A stretch of 64,000 bases of DNA. Origin: Spirosoma pollinicola. GTDB lineage: Bacteria; Bacteroidota; Bacteroidia; Cytophagales; Spirosomataceae. The position numbers and the translations under genes are program-made. Below are positions 10,023-18,579 of this stretch, piece by piece. Below the pieces are notes generated by a model. That model was given only the letters and a program-made list of their open reading frames with translations. It ran no database searches and had not been told where the DNA came from. The stretch covers positions 8,118,468 through 8,182,467 of the forward strand of contig NZ_CP025096.1 of NCBI RefSeq assembly GCF_002831565.1, given 5' to 3'. The stretch's first letter is position 1. Each line of letters starts with the position of its first letter.

Positions 10023-10070
10023 TGGGCATTCGGTGAAGTAGCCAGCAAGTTAACCAGACCCGTTGATAGT

Positions 10071-10492
10071 GGGTCTCTTTGCAGAATCGTACATAAATAC
10101 TCATCGTATCACTGACTCAGTAACATTGCCGACGTTTCAGTGGTAGTAAGGCCCAGGCAGAAGGGCAAAAACGGTGGTTTGTCTAGCTCATCGGTAGGTC
10201 CAAAAAGCCTTACCTTTTTGAGCCACAGTCTTATAGCCGCTAAGAATATAGAAGTACCCAAAGGGAGGGTTCAAAAAATAGGTCCAAAAAGAAATAGCCA
10301 TTTCACTTTATGATACCGACTTTATGAACTCATTGAATTCCATTTTATATCGAAGGGACAGATTTGCCGGACGGCCGGTGCCATACGATTCGGTAGAATT
10401 GCCCTATTTCGAGCGTAAAACGCTATTTGTCTCAGATTGAGCAGACATTAATTATAGGATGAGTATTTATGTACGATTCTGCAAAGAGACCC
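10071..10492. mobile_element. 422-bp TIR element with 6-bp target duplication
   Basis: The ends (10071-10106 and 10458-10492) are inverted repeats of about 35 bp starting GGGTCTCTTTGCAGAATCGT. A direct repeat GATAGT flanks it (10065-10070 and 10493-10498), which is the footprint of transposition. The inside has only a 39-codon frame beginning near 10324, too short for a transposase. It is therefore a MITE or an internally deleted insertion sequence. The family cannot be assigned by eye. It fills most of the gap between the DUF3800 gene and the 190-aa gene. Confidence 0.75.
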
Positions 10493-10628
10493 GATAGTCT
10501 TTATTTCCTTCCTAACCTGCTCAACCAGTTTTTTATTAGTCTGGCCGTAAACGGTGATTGGTTAAAAGACCGTTGCTAGATATGATTAACTTACTTCTGG
10601 TAGCCTTTTTACCTCAACTACATTGACT

Positions 10629-11201
10629 ATGAATGATGACGCTAAAAGCATGATTGCTGCCTACCAGCGGGTCTTTCAACGTGTACCCTGGCAAGCGTTT
10701 CCCTTTGATGATAACATGATGTACGCCGACGACGACGGCATCATTCGAGACGTTCTCTTACGGCTACGCCAGCTTGACTCCTCCACCCCCTTACCTGGGG
10801 TCATCGAAAGCGCCGATACAGACCTGCATTATGTCATAGTAGGGTACGAAAAGGAGTTGGTCTTATACTGGTTTACCCATTTCATTCAGGAAGGAGATCG
10901 GGGCTACATGCTCTACCGCATCAGCCACTTCATCGATCCCTCCTTCAATTTTATGGATTATGGTTACCGGTTTGATTTGCCCGAAGCCTCCATGGCTCAG
11001 GTGTATATGGAGGTGTTTAGCCGACTCAATGACTGGGCTAGGCTGCTGGAATTACCCTACCGATATGAAGTGGAATTACGGGATGAGTATATGGGGTATC
11101 AGAGAAACAACGATCTATCCTCGATTCTGACCACAGAAGATGTCCCCGTAGTTAGCAACGTTTCGTTTTGGCGTAAGCTCTGGACTCGCTGGCGTCTCTA
11201 A
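10629..11201 (+). CDS. Hypothetical protein, 190 aa
   Basis: The ATG at 10629 is preferred over an in-frame TTG two codons upstream. The protein is soluble, acidic and aromatic-rich (FDDNMMYADDDG near the N-terminus; a central hydrophobic ELVLYWFTHFI; WRKLWTRWRL at the C-terminus). No catalytic motif or known domain is evident. It is the last gene before the first dif-like site, with 228 bp between, so it may lie just outside the plasmid-derived block. Confidence 0.6.
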   Translation: MNDDAKSMIAAYQRVFQRVPWQAFPFDDNMMYADDDGIIRDVLLRLRQLDSSTPLPGVIESADTDLHYVIVGYEKELVLYWFTHFIQEGDRGYMLYRISHFIDPSFNFMDYGYRFDLPEASMAQVYMEVFSRLNDWARLLELPYRYEVELRDEYMGYQRNNDLSSILTTEDVPVVSNVSFWRKLWTRWRL

Positions 11202-11428
11202 TCGATGATTTGCCAAGGATAGATTTGCTAGAGCAGCTAACCCATTCGTGAGACGGGTTGACCATTTTCATCCCCCTTTCCAACTCCAATAACTGACCTT
11301 TGTCCATATGTAAAGGGTCGTTTATATGTTAACAAAACATATTAGGTTATTCAGTCAAGGAAGCGAATTAGTTGCATTATACCGTAGTGTATCACTGCTA
11401 TTAATCAGCTGAGTTGCTTCAAATAATC

Positions 11429-11456
11429 TAATTACATAATGATAATTATATAACAA
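11429..11456. other. dif-like (pdif) site E0, XerD-XerC orientation
   Basis: Read on the minus strand the site is an 11-bp XerC-type arm TTGTTATATAA, a 6-bp centre TTATCA and an 11-bp XerD-type arm TTATGTAATTA. The arms match those of the site at 22465-22626 closely. The XerD half-site of bacterial dif is TTATGTTAAAT. This site abuts the long palindrome at 11456-11521 and marks the left edge of the plasmid backbone. It is the most divergent of the ten sites. The rest of 11202-11428 shows nothing recognisable. Confidence 0.6.
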
Positions 11457-11521
11457 AATAGGAAAAGTGCAATGTTTGGTCCTTTTCGTGAAAAGGACCA
11501 AACATTGCACTTTTCCTATTT
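11456..11521. repeat. 66-bp palindrome next to dif-like site
   Basis: Two 32-bp arms (11456-11487 and 11490-11521) are exact reverse complements around a 2-bp loop. It directly follows the dif-like site. It could be a strong bidirectional terminator protecting the backbone, or a structural part of the recombination site. No gene overlaps it, and 11522-11646 shows nothing recognisable. Confidence 0.7.
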
Positions 11522-11646
11522 CTACTCTACTTTAACTTTTACTTAAAAAATGCTTTTTAGCGAAGATTGTTATAGAACTTTCTTTGTAGACCACCGCTCA
11601 AAGTATCGCTAATGCTGGCGCGAACACAGGGATAAAGGGGAAAGCC

Positions 11647-12285
11647 CTAAAATCTATACCCCAAAGTTGCCCCTAAGTTTACAGGAGTGTTTATATAATA
11701 GTTTCCGCTATCTGTTCCCCAATAAGACAAACTGGTCATTTTCGAAGCGTTAATTTTGAGACTGTAACGCTTTACATCATATTGAAAAGCAGTGTACATA
11801 CTGAAAAACGGCTTTACTTTAGCTTGCCAATCCGCTACATACATGGGGTCATTAGAAAATGATTTTATGCGCGTTCGTAGTGTTACATGAACAAAAGGTA
11901 TCTGTACAGATGGACCAAGTAACCAGCTGAAAGCACCAAACTTCACTATTGCGGGAAAATTAAGCTGAACAGAGGCCCCTGAAAAACTTAATTGCTCAAA
12001 GTTTTCACCTGGCATTGATCCTGCTGGTTGCAAGGTTGGTGGAGTAATACATGTTGCGGATTCTCCTTTAATTACAAGCTCCGGCTCTCTTAAAAACATA
12101 CCTAACGGAGTCCGAATTGATAAAGAGATTTGAGGCATTATCAAACTATTATTAATCCCAACGTTCTGATTTACACCTACTCTGACCATAAGATTAGACT
12201 TCCCTAGATTGTTGCTGTAGTACTCGCTTCTTTGGCCTATACAGTGTGCAGACACCAAAAGAAAGAGAAATGTATATATTTTCAT
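11647..12285 (-). CDS. Secreted beta-barrel-like outer membrane protein
   Basis: 212 residues with a signal peptide (MKIYTFLFLLVSAHCIGQ), alternating polar/hydrophobic segments and a C-terminal strand ending in an aromatic (NLGATLGYRF), the usual end of an outer-membrane beta-barrel. No family recognised beyond this shape. It follows the coupling-protein gene by 21 bp on the same strand, so it is probably co-transcribed with the mobilization genes and could contribute to surface interactions during transfer. That role is inference. Confidence 0.65.
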   Translation of the reverse strand: MKIYTFLFLLVSAHCIGQRSEYYSNNLGKSNLMVRVGVNQNVGINNSLIMPQISLSIRTPLGMFLREPELVIKGESATCITPPTLQPAGSMPGENFEQLSFSGASVQLNFPAIVKFGAFSWLLGPSVQIPFVHVTLRTRIKSFSNDPMYVADWQAKVKPFFSMYTAFQYDVKRYSLKINASKMTSLSYWGTDSGNYYINTPVNLGATLGYRF

Positions 12286-12306
12286 TTCGCGTCTTGATCT
12301 AGGGAG

Positions 12307-13959
12307 TTAAAATTCGTCTTTGGGTTTGCTATTAGGCCCAGAAGGGTTTGAAGGCTTCGGAACTGGGCCGGCCAACAGATTCCTAATATCCTCAGCGACC
12401 TTCTTATAATTCGCTTTTACGTCGGCCTCGGTAACTTCTTTAAAAGCCGGGATTGGTTGACGGTCTATAGGATCTGGCTTTAACTGCGTACGAAAATAGC
12501 TAACATCGCTTTCCACGAGTTGACCAAAAAATTCACCCTGTTTCAGGTTCATAACATCCTGTACTTCGACTCGATCACGATGGACTAAACTGTATGAGTC
12601 TGATTTAGAAGCTGAGACTTCCCCTAAACGTACCTGACTGATCGATTGACTTCGTTGCTCAACGTACTCTTTACCCCAAGTTTTAACCACGTACTCCGCA
12701 CTCGGCTCGTGTGGCATCCGACCATAAAAACGGTTAGACAATGTGTTTAAAATAGAGTCCTTCTCTTGAGGACCATACATTGTGTCAATCTGAGAAAAGT
12801 TTTGTGCACCAAATAAAGTGACAATTTTATTCTCTCGACCAGTAGCAGGTAGGTTTGAAAACTCAGGGATAAACAAGGTAGGTGCTTCATCAAGGCACAC
12901 TATAGAAGGAAGTTTCCCTTTCTTATTTAATTTTCTAATCGTGTTTGCTACGATTAGGGAAATTACTGGCCCGTATACTGGCTTTAATTCGTCATTGTTG
13001 CCAATAACCATAATCTTAGGATCATCAGGATTATTCAAATCAAGTGTGAAGTCATTCCCGCTCAACACATAGCATATAGAACGGGTATTAATCTTGCCTA
13101 ATGCATCTTGTAAAGTCGAGACAACACCGGTTAGTTGTTTACTTGAATTCTCATCGATTGCAGTTTTCAAACTAGCAACCGATATTCTAACTTCCTCATT
13201 TTTACTAATTAAGGGTACTACTTGCTTTACTGATTCAGCGGCCAAGTTAAGTACATGAGGTAACGTGCAGTATTCTGGATATTCTTCTCGTAGAAACCAA
13301 ATAATGCCTCCTAAATAGGCTGTTGCGCTACTAACGAAGAAGTTGGTTTCTCCTTTTATTAGGTTCTTTATAATTACATCAGCTGCGCTTTCTGCGTGGC
13401 TTTTTGTAATTATAAGATCAGGATGGATTGGATTGACTCGATGACTACGAGTCAAGTCATCAAAATTGACATAATACGCTTTAGCCTTAGTGTCTTTAGC
13501 TGCGGCCTGAACTACTTGAGCGAATGAGGGAAATTTATAATCATAAACCAATCCCGTAAATCCTTTCTTAATCGCTTGTGTAATTATAGGTTCAATCACT
13601 CCATAACTTTTACCGGCTCCTGGCCCGGCCACTACAAACAGACCAGCAAATGGATTGACTATTTTTATTATTCCCTTTGTGGTTCGGATACCAAAAACAT
13701 AGTCTTTGACTTTGATACCCGTCTTGGTAACCTGTGAAGCACTCTGTATTTCTGTTCGACCATTACCTTTCATGCGTCGATAAACTATGTATCCAGCCGG
13801 TAAAAATCCACCTATTCCACCAACTACATCGCCGACTATTCGTGGAAAACCAACCGAAATAATTAAAAATTTTATTATTACACTAGCTGCAATATATATT
13901 AGTATCGGAATGGCTACAAGACCAAAAATGTATCCTGCAATTGAACCTAACTTGAACAT
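12307..13959 (-). CDS. Type IV coupling protein (TraG/VirD4 family)
   Basis: Seen: 550 residues. Two hydrophobic segments occupy about 6-60, followed by Walker A GPGAGKS at 112-118 and a later Walker B block PSIVCLDEAPTLF. The following TGRENKIVTLFGAQN matches the TraG/TraD C-terminal recognition region. Known: coupling proteins are inner-membrane ATPases that hand the relaxase-DNA complex to a type IV secretion channel. Neighbours support this: the relaxase gene lies 25 bp upstream and the BfmA/BtgA gene before that. No secretion-channel genes are present, so the element would be mobilizable rather than self-transmissible. Confidence 0.9.
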   Translation of the reverse strand: MFKLGSIAGYIFGLVAIPILIYIAASVIIKFLIISVGFPRIVGDVVGGIGGFLPAGYIVYRRMKGNGRTEIQSASQVTKTGIKVKDYVFGIRTTKGIIKIVNPFAGLFVVAGPGAGKSYGVIEPIITQAIKKGFTGLVYDYKFPSFAQVVQAAAKDTKAKAYYVNFDDLTRSHRVNPIHPDLIITKSHAESAADVIIKNLIKGETNFFVSSATAYLGGIIWFLREEYPEYCTLPHVLNLAAESVKQVVPLISKNEEVRISVASLKTAIDENSSKQLTGVVSTLQDALGKINTRSICYVLSGNDFTLDLNNPDDPKIMVIGNNDELKPVYGPVISLIVANTIRKLNKKGKLPSIVCLDEAPTLFIPEFSNLPATGRENKIVTLFGAQNFSQIDTMYGPQEKDSILNTLSNRFYGRMPHEPSAEYVVKTWGKEYVEQRSQSISQVRLGEVSASKSDSYSLVHRDRVEVQDVMNLKQGEFFGQLVESDVSYFRTQLKPDPIDRQPIPAFKEVTEADVKANYKKVAEDIRNLLAGPVPKPSNPSGPNSKPKDEF

Positions 13960-13984
13960 GATTTTAAATATTTATAGTTAAAAC

Positions 13985-14788
13985 TTAATAACCAATTTCG
14001 TGATCTTGTTCATTACTTATTCCTTTTTCAAATATCTTTTCTTTTCCCCTTTGTCTTATCTTTTCATAATCTTGTTGTTTTCCGTTTTTTAGTGAATTAC
14101 AATAATCATACGATTCCTCATGACTTCGATTATAAGCAAACCTTTTATCAAAATCCTGTTCATTTTGCCTTATAAACTCATCTCTATTAAATATTTTTTG
14201 ATTATTAACAGAAGGACACAAATGTATAGTTTGTTCCTGCTTTTGTTTTTCAAGCTCTAAAACATGCCTATTTTCGCGAGCCTCACACCGAGAAACTATA
14301 ATATGCACATGCCGTTGATCACCTACTTTTAACTGTCCATTCTTGGCTAACCCTTCCTTTACTTCTGCATCTAAAGTACTATATTTTCTCTCATTTTCAA
14401 TTTTTGCATACCATACCAAATCTTTGCTTTCCAATCCTCTATTTTCACCTTTATTATTACAAAAGCCAGCCGCATAATTTTCCATAGTCTGGCGGGTATA
14501 CTCTTTTAGTTTATCAGGGTCGTTTCCTATGTGTGCAAGTTCTGTTTGACTAGGAGCGATAACAATAGAAAAAAATCTATCCTGTTCTTTCTCTATCTTT
14601 TGCCCTTTTGCATTATTATCAATCTGCTGAATTACTTCCCATTTGTTACATTTATCCCTATCAGACGAGAAGAAATACTCTTTATTTACTGATAAGTTTT
14701 TATCGTTCTCTTTCTCCAAATAATTTACCAATTTTGAGCAACTACCTTTGTTATTAGCTTTAATCGGACTGGTGAATTTAGTCTGCAT
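13985..14788 (-). CDS. DUF5712 relaxase/mobilization protein
   Basis: Seen: 267 residues. The N-terminus (CSKLVNYLEKEN), FFSIVIAPSQTEL near 90-105 and the HVHIIVSRCE block near 165-175 match the DUF5712 family, where the H-x-H pair is part of the metal-binding site of HUH-type relaxases. Candidate nicking tyrosines occur before and after it. Known: the family is found with BfmA/BtgA on mobilizable elements of Bacteroidota. The start codon directly abuts the stop of the upstream gene (zero spacing), so the two are translationally linked. Base composition is distinctly AT-rich compared with the chromosomal part of the window, which suggests transfer. Confidence 0.85.
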   Translation of the reverse strand: MQTKFTSPIKANNKGSCSKLVNYLEKENDKNLSVNKEYFFSSDRDKCNKWEVIQQIDNNAKGQKIEKEQDRFFSIVIAPSQTELAHIGNDPDKLKEYTRQTMENYAAGFCNNKGENRGLESKDLVWYAKIENERKYSTLDAEVKEGLAKNGQLKVGDQRHVHIIVSRCEARENRHVLELEKQKQEQTIHLCPSVNNQKIFNRDEFIRQNEQDFDKRFAYNRSHEESYDYCNSLKNGKQQDYEKIRQRGKEKIFEKGISNEQDHEIGY

Positions 14789-15148
14789 TTATTCTTCTAT
14801 TTTTAGTCCTGTTATTATCCTCTTAACATTAGAATTTACTATCCTCAAATCAGAACGTCGGGCTACTCCTTCTGTACCTGCCATATCAAAAACAGCCTCT
14901 TTTATTGGAATTAATATTTTCTTTTCCTGCTCCTTTATAAAACTTACGATCCGCTTATCAAGTGCTTTTATAGCATCTGTTGGGTTATCCGCTCGGGGGT
15001 CCCTAGGGTCTGCCTTTGTGACCTTAAAATGATTGACCATTGCTTCTAACAGACCTTTATTAGTAAGTCCGTAACTATTTGCCAGACGTTCAAAATCTGT
15101 GAATGTAGCCGCACTTGCTGTAATGTGATGTATCTTCTCTTTTTCCAT
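14789..15148 (-). CDS. BfmA/BtgA family mobilization protein
   Basis: 119 residues. The N-terminal half looks like a ribbon-helix-helix or helix-turn-helix binder (TFTDFERLANSYGLTNKGLLEAMVNHF in pattern), followed by a charged helix (DKRIVSFIKEQEKK). This pattern matches BfmA/BtgA mobilization accessory proteins of Bacteroidota, which bind near oriT and help the relaxase. It is first in the mobilization operon, with the relaxase gene directly adjacent. The candidate oriT hairpins lie immediately upstream. Confidence 0.8.
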   Translation of the reverse strand: MEKEKIHHITASAATFTDFERLANSYGLTNKGLLEAMVNHFKVTKADPRDPRADNPTDAIKALDKRIVSFIKEQEKKILIPIKEAVFDMAGTEGVARRSDLRIVNSNVKRIITGLKIEE

Positions 15149-15179
15149 GAAGTTAACAATATTTTTAACAATTTATAAT

Positions 15180-15340
15180 TGACAATCAAGCACTTATATA
15201 AGAAAATTAATATATAATTAATAATGTATATTAGTTTTCTTACATAAGTGCTTGATTGTCAGTAATAAAACCCGAAGGGCAAGAGAAGAAGGGTGTCGAA
15301 GACCCCTTCCCTCTTGCTGATTTCTGAAAAGAAATCACTT
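15180..15340. other. Candidate oriT: nested hairpins upstream of mob operon
   Basis: Three dyads occur in a row. The first is a long imperfect inverted repeat with about 31-bp arms (15180-15212 and 15229-15261) starting TGACAATCAAGCACTTAT. The second is a GC-richer hairpin with GCAAGAG...CTCTTGC ends (15279-15317). The third is a short GATTTC/GAAATC hairpin (15319-15336). Location just before the BfmA/BtgA-relaxase operon is where oriT is usually found. The nick site cannot be placed by eye, and a terminator role for the first dyad is the alternative. Confidence 0.4.
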
Positions 15341-15414
15341 TCCCGCCGAATCCGTAGGAGAAGGCGATTTTAGCAGAGTAATGAAACCTTCTAATTTTCA
15401 TCTGAATTTGACAT

Positions 15415-15447
15415 GGTAAAGCTCATTATAATCTAATGGGCTTTACC
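15415..15447. terminator. Hairpin downstream of small peptide gene
   Basis: Arms of 14 bp (15415-15428 and 15434-15447) with one mismatch and a 5-base loop, starting GGTAAAGC and ending GCTTTACC. It lies 20 bp past the stop of the 44-aa frame on the minus strand. No strong T-run follows, so it could equally be an attenuating structure. Confidence 0.45.
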
Positions 15448-15467
15448 GTTTGAGATGCTACTAATTA

Positions 15468-15602
15468 CTAAGCCCAAGTGATAACGCTACCTGTAGATGC
15501 TCCATTAGCTGACTTAGGATTGTCACACTTCTTAATTTTGGTTTGCCGGTTGCTTACTACGCGTTTAGAAAGAAGGGATCCTGAATTGCTTAACTTTTTC
15601 AT
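15468..15602 (-). CDS. Small basic peptide, 44 aa
   Basis: ATG at 15602, TAG at 15468. The product is very basic at the N-terminus (MKKLSNSGSLLSKRVVSNRQ) and ends GSVITWA. It is followed by a hairpin, which supports a real transcript. The shape resembles short precursor-like peptides of Bacteroidota that begin MKKL..L.K, but no Gly-Gly cleavage site and no modification enzyme are nearby. It could also be a small DNA-binding or antisense-related product of the plasmid. Function not assignable. Confidence 0.35.
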   Translation of the reverse strand: MKKLSNSGSLLSKRVVSNRQTKIKKCDNPKSANGASTGSVITWA

Positions 15603-15676
15603 AATCGTATATGATTTAAGTGAGCTTAAAAATAGTTAGATTTGTGATACAAACAAATTACTTAAATCGCTTTTTT

Positions 15677-15925
15677 ATGAAAATCGTTGTCTCAATTTTT
15701 GTGACAATTTTTGTCAATAGCTATGGTTATGCGCAATCACCTAACAAAAAAACAGTTTATACGGGTACAAAGGTAGGGGGTACTAGAGAGGGAAATGGTG
15801 TATCTGCTTGGTCTGATATAATGACTACAAGCTATATACAGTTCAGAAAGGACTCTATAACATTTGTTCAAGATAGCTTGCAACGTACATTAAAAAAGAC
15901 AAATGGGGAAAGGAAAAACAAATAA
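15677..15925 (+). CDS. Small secreted protein, 82 aa
   Basis: The ATG at 15677 is preferred over an upstream in-frame start (15620) because it begins a clear signal peptide (MKIVVSIFVTIFVNSYGYAQ). The mature part is short, polar and Lys-rich at the C-terminus. No family recognised. It converges on the 142-aa secreted protein gene, with only 5 bp between the stops. Both are likely plasmid cargo with AT-rich composition. Confidence 0.5.
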   Translation: MKIVVSIFVTIFVNSYGYAQSPNKKTVYTGTKVGGTREGNGVSAWSDIMTTSYIQFRKDSITFVQDSLQRTLKKTNGERKNK

Positions 15926-15930
15926 AAGCT

Positions 15931-16359
15931 TTACCAGAATATTTTAAGAAGTGTTTGTAAATAAGCTTTTGGTACTTCAAAAGTGAAATTGTTTATATTA
16001 TATAAATTAGCCTTTATATACTTATCATTTAGTTTAGTACTTTCAGAGTATTGGAAGTCTTTTCCGTTACTAGATTTTAACCTTATCATAAGAGTTTCTT
16101 TTGTACCTCGATAGTATTCGGATGAATCTTTCTCTACATCGTCTATAGTACCGGATACCATACTATCCATACTTATCTTTTTTAACTTATTAAATTTTCT
16201 ATGTTCGATATATAAAAAAGATTTCTCTGATATTGATAATAAGGTTTCTTTAATGTATTCTTTGGTCTTTATAGTATCGGTGTATGTAATTGCTTCTCTT
16301 ACTTGTGCTATTGCGGAGTATGAAAAGAAAGACAGCGATACAAGTAAGAATTTTTTCAT
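15931..16359 (-). CDS. Secreted hypothetical protein, 142 aa
   Basis: A signal peptide (MKKFLLVSLSFFSYSAIAQ) is followed by a mature chain rich in Lys, Glu and Ser with beta-strand-like stretches (KETLMIRLKSSNGKDFQY). There are no lipobox or catalytic motifs. It stands between the rep and mobilization blocks and is not close to a same-strand partner (the 111-aa gene is 69 bp upstream). Function unknown. Confidence 0.6.
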   Translation of the reverse strand: MKKFLLVSLSFFSYSAIAQVREAITYTDTIKTKEYIKETLLSISEKSFLYIEHRKFNKLKKISMDSMVSGTIDDVEKDSSEYYRGTKETLMIRLKSSNGKDFQYSESTKLNDKYIKANLYNINNFTFEVPKAYLQTLLKIFW

Positions 16360-16428
16360 AACAGTATTTCAGACGTACATCAGGGGTGGGATATGCCTAA
16401 GAGAAATCCTCAGAATCTGAGGATAAAA

Positions 16429-16764
16429 CTAGTTTAATATCTTGCTGAGCTGTCGTAAATATGTATTAAGAAAAGCTGGTCTTTTAATTGCCTTCTTAAC
16501 TTCGTTAATGCATTCTAGAATAGACTTTCCGTGAGAATCTTCTTCTAATACTTGCACGATTATTTTTTGATCTGAATCCAAAATTGTAAATCTGTAAATA
16601 TCCCAGCCTTCTTTAGTTAATTTTTCTATTAGTTGAAAGCACTCTTTTATACTATTCATTTTGAAGTCAACCATAGGGCTATGTCTAGATTTTGGTTCTT
16701 CAAGATAACTTTTTACAAATATACTGTCCTTAGGGCAGTAGCCACTGAATATTAAATTATACAT
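16429..16764 (-). CDS. Hypothetical protein, 111 aa
   Basis: A soluble small protein with no signal peptide. It has a central pair of motifs CFQLIEKLTKEGWDIYRFTI and HGKSILECINEVKKAI, giving an alpha/beta pattern like many small cytosolic orphan proteins. No known domain is apparent. The gene is AT-rich like its neighbours. Upstream (16790-16860) are two short dyads (CCCGATCT...AGATCGGG, and CTAGTTGGA...TCCAACTA) that could be regulatory or terminator structures. Confidence 0.5.
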   Translation of the reverse strand: MYNLIFSGYCPKDSIFVKSYLEEPKSRHSPMVDFKMNSIKECFQLIEKLTKEGWDIYRFTILDSDQKIIVQVLEEDSHGKSILECINEVKKAIKRPAFLNTYLRQLSKILN

Positions 16765-17008
16765 ATATCTGGTGTTTTTTTGATCGATAAATTCCCGATC
16801 TGGCTTAGAGCTATCAAGATCGGGGGGTCTAGTTGGAGGCTTCTAGCTATCAATCCAACTAACTAATGTACTTCAGTACGTGGTTTGGCCTATCCCTGAC
16901 GGGTTGCATCCCTGCATTGCCCAGTTCCGCCAAAAAGCGCATAATTGCCTTTTAAGCCACTTTTCTGAACAAATCGACCTGTAACTGTCATTGACTCATG
17001 TTTGTGGC

Positions 17009-17221
17009 TTACTGAGCCTGTTTTGCCTTCTCAGGCAACTTGTTGACTAATGCAATATAGCTAGAATATCTAATTACAAAAGCTTGGGACAATGTCAACT
17101 TACTAACTAAAAATCTAGTTGCGGGCTTTTTCATTTTTTTAGCAAACGCGCGGTCCTTTTTGTTTTTTGTTTTTCCGCTCGTTTTAGTGGGGTATTTTTT
17201 AGTCTTTTTAACCTTATCCAC
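17009..17221 (-). CDS. Possible Lys-rich 70-aa protein
   Basis: A 70-codon frame from a GTG at 17221. The first half is strongly basic (KKTKKYPTKTSGKTKNKKDR), the second half is helical. It lies just left of the iterons and reads away from rep. Basic proteins next to plasmid origins are plausible DNA binders, but the GTG start and low-complexity composition make this uncertain. It may be noncoding. Confidence 0.3.
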   Translation of the reverse strand: MDKVKKTKKYPTKTSGKTKNKKDRAFAKKMKKPATRFLVSKLTLSQAFVIRYSSYIALVNKLPEKAKQAQ

Positions 17222-17306
17222 ATTTTTTTTAGCAACGCGCGCTGCAAAACTATTCTAGTAGGAAATTTTACTTTATAGTTAATATATATACTGAGTAAAT
17301 TAGTAA

Positions 17307-17390
17307 AAAACGAGATATGTACCGGATTCTTTCCTCAATAAGACGAGATGTGTACCGGAAAAACAGCCAATAAAACGAGATATATACCGT
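17307..17390. repeat. Three iterons upstream of rep (replication origin)
   Basis: Three 19-bp direct repeats lie at 17307-17325, 17340-17358 and 17372-17390, consensus AAAACGAGATATGTACCGG, spaced 33 and 32 bp apart (about three helical turns). They lie 62 bp before the rep start codon. Iteron arrays of this kind are the binding sites of Rep_3-type initiators and usually serve both origin function and rep autoregulation. Confidence 0.85.
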
Positions 17391-17451
17391 ATAAGCAAGA
17401 GTTGTATTTTATAACTCTTTTTATTAGTTTGCCATCGAAATAGTTATTTGT

Positions 17452-18579
17452 ATGATTGGACAGGACAAACGCAATACTCAGTTAGTGATTCCCTTGGAGC
17501 TAACGTACGAGCCTCAACATAACGAAATCATTAAGCAGCATTGGAATGTAACGTTTGCTCGACAGGGCAAAATGAGTGTGGCTGCCAAACGTATAATGGC
17601 CCGAGTTATGGATCAAATACGGGATGATGAATATGCGCTTAGACCTTACTATCAGTTTAGGATTGGAGATATTATCGCTGATGCAGATATTACCCAAGAT
17701 ACAGCCTATAAGCCTATTAAAGCAGCGTTACGTGAATTAACGGACGTAAAGTGGGAATTTGAAAGCCTGGATGGTAAAGAATGGTATGTACGGCATTTAC
17801 TTGACACAACTAATTATGAAATGCCAGTGGGTTACAAGAACGGAATTATCACGGTTCTGTTAAACCCAGCCTTACAGCCCTATTTCATTAAAGTTGCTCA
17901 TTATACTAAATATCAGCTCAGTAATTACATGAGCTTAAGAAGTTGGTATTCAATGCGTTTCTTCGAAATTCTATCAGCTTTTCGAGATACAGGTGTTTGG
18001 TCTCCTAATATCGAACAGTATCGACAGTTAATGGATTGCTGGTATGAAAAGGACAAAAGAGGAAATAACAAAAAAAATAAGGACGGTACTCTTAAACTTA
18101 AATATCCGCAAACCGCTGACCTCATTAAGTATACTATGAGTGAAGCTATACAAGAACTGGCTAATACAAATTTGGCTTTTACTTACGAGGCAATATACGA
18201 ATCTGAACGCATCACTAAAGGGCGTAAGAAAGTAACTGGATTCAAATTCACAATTCAACGCAAGTTAGATGGCAGAATTCCAGATTTTTGGCTTAACAAT
18301 GCCATCGTGTTACGGGTGATCAATAACCTTCGATCTTGGAAAGTGACCGATAAGAATATAGCTACTTATTTAGAAGACATTGGAACTGAAGCTGCTAACA
18401 AGCTAGTGTATGAATGGCAGATAAAATCCAACTCTAATGAGCTGATTCAAGACCGCCTAAAATACTGCAATGCTGTATTTGTCAAAGTCGGTAAGGCAGC
18501 TCAGGAACGCCTGAAGAAGGAGGTTCAGTCTGCTTTAGAGCGGAACTATGATACACCTAACCAAAAGAATCCAGTATAA
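17452..18579 (+). CDS. Rep_3-type plasmid replication initiator
   Basis: Seen: 375 residues. An N-terminal winged-helix region (FARQGKMSVAAKRIMARVMD, then YYQFRIGDIIADADIT) is followed by a second winged-helix block with the family block KVAHYTKYQLSNYMSLRSWYSMRFFEIL, given here only as a pattern. This is the two-WH architecture of Rep_3/RepB initiators. Flanking iterons (three before, three after) confirm an iteron-type origin. The stop codon overlaps the fourth iteron. Inferred: controls replication of the former or current plasmid, probably autoregulated through the upstream iterons. In an integrated copy it may be silent or harmful, so its intactness is notable. Confidence 0.9.
   Translation: MIGQDKRNTQLVIPLELTYEPQHNEIIKQHWNVTFARQGKMSVAAKRIMARVMDQIRDDEYALRPYYQFRIGDIIADADITQDTAYKPIKAALRELTDVKWEFESLDGKEWYVRHLLDTTNYEMPVGYKNGIITVLLNPALQPYFIKVAHYTKYQLSNYMSLRSWYSMRFFEILSAFRDTGVWSPNIEQYRQLMDCWYEKDKRGNNKKNKDGTLKLKYPQTADLIKYTMSEAIQELANTNLAFTYEAIYESERITKGRKKVTGFKFTIQRKLDGRIPDFWLNNAIVLRVINNLRSWKVTDKNIATYLEDIGTEAANKLVYEWQIKSNSNELIQDRLKYCNAVFVKVGKAAQERLKKEVQSALERNYDTPNQKNPV

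Noticed and set aside
17307..17390. Iterons as a short CRISPR array
   Set aside because: Repeats of 19 bp with 13-14-bp gaps beside a Rep_3 gene are standard iterons, and copies also follow the gene.
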